The notes below the pieces were generated by a model. It did not search any database. It saw nothing but the letters and a program-made list of their open reading frames with translations, and was not told where the DNA came from. From Deltaproteobacteria bacterium (lineage in GTDB: Bacteria > Desulfobacterota > Desulfobaccia > Desulfobaccales > 0-14-0-80-60-11), in NCBI GenBank assembly GCA_021813445.1, contig JAKAKP010000130.1, forward strand, positions 1-52,347: a stretch of DNA of 52,347 nucleotides, in the 5' to 3' direction. A program made the translations under genes and the position numbers. The first letter of the stretch is position 1. Each line of letters opens with the position of its first letter. Shown here in pieces: positions 50,267-52,347 of the stretch.

Positions 50267-50587
50267 TTATTTTTGCTTTTCCAGCGCAAAGCGCGGGCGG
50301 CGGATGGATTCGCCCCGGCAGAGGGGGCAGCGGGAGGGGCTGGTGAGGCGCTCCCGCTTCTTGAAACTGAAGCCGCAGTGTTTGCAGGCCGCCGGGGTCA
50401 CCTGAAAATGGCAGCCCGGGCCGGGTGCCCGGGCGAGATGCTCCAGGTGGGACAAAACCTCCTTTTCCGGCAGGGACAGGAGCTGGGAGATTTCCAGGGC
50501 GGAAAGGGGCTGCTCCAGGAGCAGTTCTCTGATGGCCTGGCGGGAGGTGGTGGCGCTTTCCCGGGGTGTGGGCGGCTGCTTTGCCAT
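50267..50587 (-). CDS. Winged-helix regulator with zinc ribbon
   Basis: The 106-residue protein has a winged helix (AIRELLLEQPLSALEISQLL and VLSHLEHLARAPG) followed by a zinc ribbon (CKHCGFSFKKRERLTSPSRC with PLC completing the four cysteines). This matches the COG3357-type predicted regulators. Its targets are unknown. It converges on glmS. Confidence 0.8.
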   Translation of the reverse strand: MAKQPPTPRESATTSRQAIRELLLEQPLSALEISQLLSLPEKEVLSHLEHLARAPGPGCHFQVTPAACKHCGFSFKKRERLTSPSRCPLCRGESIRRPRFALEKQK

Positions 50588-50773
50588 GGGGCTATTCCGA
50601 AAAGATTTGCCTCACGCAAAGGCGCAAAGGCGCAAAGGAAAGACGCAAAAGGTTTTAAAAGTGGTAGCACAGGCTTTCCAGCCTGTGCGGATTGAGGGGC
50701 GGGCGAGGACGCCCACCCTTACCGGACCTTTCACAATTCGGTGTTAGCCGCGGCTCTTAAGGACTGTCCGGGT

Positions 50774-51301
50774 TCATTGCTTAGTAACTACCCCGCAAGC
50801 GATTCTCGCACCGGCATTGCCCGCGGGATCGGTCATGTAATCATCGGGCCCCGCATGGATTACCAGCGAAGTGCCGCCCGGGTGGAACAGGGAATTCTCC
50901 CCCGGTTTCAGGGTTACCAGGGAGGCAACGGCCTCCAGGGTGTCCTTGCCATCCGCCCCCACCACCAGGTTGGGCAGATCGCCGGCATGGGGCCCTGCCG
51001 GGTTTTTCAAGCCGTGATGCTTATGGAAGGGATTAAAGTGGCCGCCCGCAGTCATAAAATCAGGGGGATCGCACAGGCCTTTTTCATGGATATGAAAGGC
51101 ATGCGTGCCCGGGGGCAGGTTTTCCACCGTGAGGGTGATCTTCACGCCTTTAGAAGTCTCTTCCAATTGGGCCTGGCCCACCTTCTGGCCCTGGGAGTTG
51201 ATCAGAGTGGCCTTGGCCTTCGGGGCCGGGGATTCCCCGCATCCCCAGATAAACAAGAGAAAAAAAGCCATTAACACCGGCAGCAGGGCGCGATATTTCA
51301 C
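50774..51301 (-). CDS. sodC: Cu/Zn superoxide dismutase, predicted lipoprotein
   Basis: The protein of about 175 residues has a lipobox near FLLFIWGCGES and the SodC motifs HAFHIHEKG, GGHFNPFHKHHG, HAGDLPNL and GNAGARIACGVV. It dismutates superoxide in the periplasm. The metal-ligand histidines are present. GTG 51301 is chosen because AAGGAGGCAAACC lies just upstream; the longer frame from 51322 would cross that site. Intergenic 50588-50773 holds only short repeats. Confidence 0.9.
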   Translation of the reverse strand: MKYRALLPVLMAFFLLFIWGCGESPAPKAKATLINSQGQKVGQAQLEETSKGVKITLTVENLPPGTHAFHIHEKGLCDPPDFMTAGGHFNPFHKHHGLKNPAGPHAGDLPNLVVGADGKDTLEAVASLVTLKPGENSLFHPGGTSLVIHAGPDDYMTDPAGNAGARIACGVVTKQ

Positions 51302-51399
51302 GGTTTGCCTCCTTGCAGTCATAGAAGAGACTTAAATTTGCTAAGAAAGCTAATCACTGGGAAAGGGGTTGACAATAGGGCTGCCGGAAAAGGCCGCGC

Positions 51400-52218
51400 T
51401 CAAGCCCGTCCCCAACGGGAACGCAGCCAGGGGACCGCGGTGGTTAGAAGATAGAGGCCGGCCAGCAGCAGCACGATGGTGGCTCCGGAAGGAAAATCCA
51501 GGAGATAGGAGAGCCAGAGCCCTCCAACCACGCTGCCCGCGGCCACCGCGGTGGAAACCAGGATCATGCTGCGGACGCGGCCGGTCAGGTTCTGGGCCGT
51601 GGCCCCGGGGATGACCAGCAGGGCCGAAACCAGGATGATGCCCACCAGGTAAATGGAGATGATGACCGCCAGGGCCAGCATGATCAGAAACAGGTAGCGC
51701 AAGGCCCGCACCGGCACCCCGCTGACCCAGGCCATCTCTTCGTCAAAGCTTAAAAAGACCAGTTCCTTGTAAGACCCGAGGATAACCGCCAGGACCGCGA
51801 CGCTGACCCCGAAGATTTCCCAGACCTGCTTGGAGCCGATGGCCAGGATGTTGCCAAAGAGAAAGCCGAAGACGTCCACGTTATAGGTGCGGGAGAGGTG
51901 GAGGAAGACCAGCCCCAGGGCCATGGAGGCCGCGAAGAAGATGCCGATGGCAGTATCCTCCTCCACCCGGCTGTGGGTTTGGGCCCACTCGATGGCCATG
52001 GCCACCAGCACCGCAAAGCCGACGCCGGTCCACAGGGGATCAACGGCCAGCCAGAACCCCAGGGCCACTCCGCCGAACGCGGAATGGGAAATACCCACGC
52101 CGATGAAGGCCATGCGCCGCAGGATCACAAAGACGGAGAGCACCCCGCACAGCAGGCTGACCATGATTCCCGCCAGCAGCGCCCGTTGCAGGAAGCCCAG
52201 GGACAGCAGATCAATCAT
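51400..52218 (-). CDS. znuB: Metal ABC transporter permease (ZnuB family)
   Basis: This 272-residue membrane protein has about eight membrane segments and the ABC-3 (ZnuB/MntB-type) signature: QRALLAGIMVSLLCGVLSVF, FIGVGISHSAFGGVALGFWL and VGIILVSALLVIPGATA. It moves zinc or manganese, delivered by a periplasmic binding protein. It overlaps the ATPase gene upstream (ATGA). Confidence 0.9.
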   Translation of the reverse strand: MIDLLSLGFLQRALLAGIMVSLLCGVLSVFVILRRMAFIGVGISHSAFGGVALGFWLAVDPLWTGVGFAVLVAMAIEWAQTHSRVEEDTAIGIFFAASMALGLVFLHLSRTYNVDVFGFLFGNILAIGSKQVWEIFGVSVAVLAVILGSYKELVFLSFDEEMAWVSGVPVRALRYLFLIMLALAVIISIYLVGIILVSALLVIPGATAQNLTGRVRSMILVSTAVAAGSVVGGLWLSYLLDFPSGATIVLLLAGLYLLTTAVPWLRSRWGRA

Positions 52219-52347
52219 CGTGCACCTTCACCACCCGGTGGGGAATCTCCCCATGGAAGAGATATTCCACACTGCAGCCGAACGCGCTTTCCAGGGGAAG
52301 GCGCCCGATGGGAGGAGCCTGATGCACGTGGATGCGGCGGTTGATGC
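52211..52347 (-). CDS. znuC: Partial metal ABC transporter ATPase (ZnuC family)
   Basis: Only the last 44 codons are in the window, reading ...NRRIHVHQAPPIG and PHRVVKVHDD to the stop at 52211-52213. This matches the C-terminal end of ZnuC-type ATPases, where an HG--PHRVV-VHDD tail is usual. It overlaps the permease start by ATGA, confirming an operon. Confidence 0.8.
   Translation of the reverse strand, partial: INRRIHVHQAPPIGRLPLESAFGCSVEYLFHGEIPHRVVKVHDD

Noticed and set aside
50140-50275. Large inverted repeat after glmS as an insertion sequence remnant
   Set aside because: There is no transposase remnant; it is a common CACAGAGG-type intergenic repeat around a terminator.

Overview
The window joins two different regions. 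Bases 1 to about 29,980 are the right-hand 30 kb of an integrated mobile element. Bases 30,000 to 52,347 are conserved chromosome. The chromosomal side carries dnaX-ybaB-recR, rodA, an ATP synthase operon in the order b', b, delta, alpha, gamma, beta, epsilon (subunits a and c absent), glmU, a VanY-like peptidase, glmS, a Cu/Zn superoxide dismutase and a Znu-type metal transporter. The split ATP synthase operon, the DUF3473-type polysaccharide deacetylase and the GC-rich codon use suggest a Gram-negative bacterium of the Desulfobacterota (old Deltaproteobacteria). This is an inference; there is no rRNA in the window.

The element boundary is visible. A tyrosine integrase (28,719-29,942) is followed within 10 bases by an orphan 3' end of a serine-type tRNA (29,949-29,980), ending in an encoded CCA. 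This is the expected right attachment site. The intact tRNA and the left end must lie before base 1.

Bases 1-13,750 are an accessory zone of small modules: six toxin-antitoxin loci (DinJ with a truncated YafQ toxin, MqsRA, an orphan Phd, VapBC, an orphan MazE and HigBA), an ApeA-like HEPN defence gene interrupted by one in-frame stop, a second HEPN protein, an intact short integrase with two decayed copies, another tyrosine recombinase, and an NlpC/P60 hydrolase. Two unusual DNA signals lie here. The first is an 85-base repeat made of GCGAAAAAA-type units, present three times (5.4, 8.0 and, inverted, 26.6 kb). The second is an array of short hairpins separated by a conserved linker close to GGAAATGGGATAACTGA, filling every gap around two unrecognised minus-strand genes (8.87-10.74 kb).

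Bases 14,200-29,942 form one long rightward gene train with ATGA-type overlaps. It runs: a type IV coupling ATPase, several small exported or membrane proteins, an M50 site-2 protease, a structured intergenic region, regulators, a block of five exported proteins (HExxH lipoprotein, ankyrin lipoprotein, coiled-coil lipoprotein, a frameshifted secreted protein and a secreted phospholipase D-type nuclease), an HD-GYP phosphodiesterase, a DUF3987-type protein, a DnaC/IstB-like ATPase, CheD, a small Cys-rich protein and the integrase. The coupling ATPase suggests DNA mobilisation and the DUF3987/DnaC pair suggests replication. I could not recognise a relaxase or type IV secretion channel, so the element may be mobilisable rather than self-transmissible. 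The exported-protein block is the best candidate for an undescribed cell-surface function; its role cannot be read from sequence alone.
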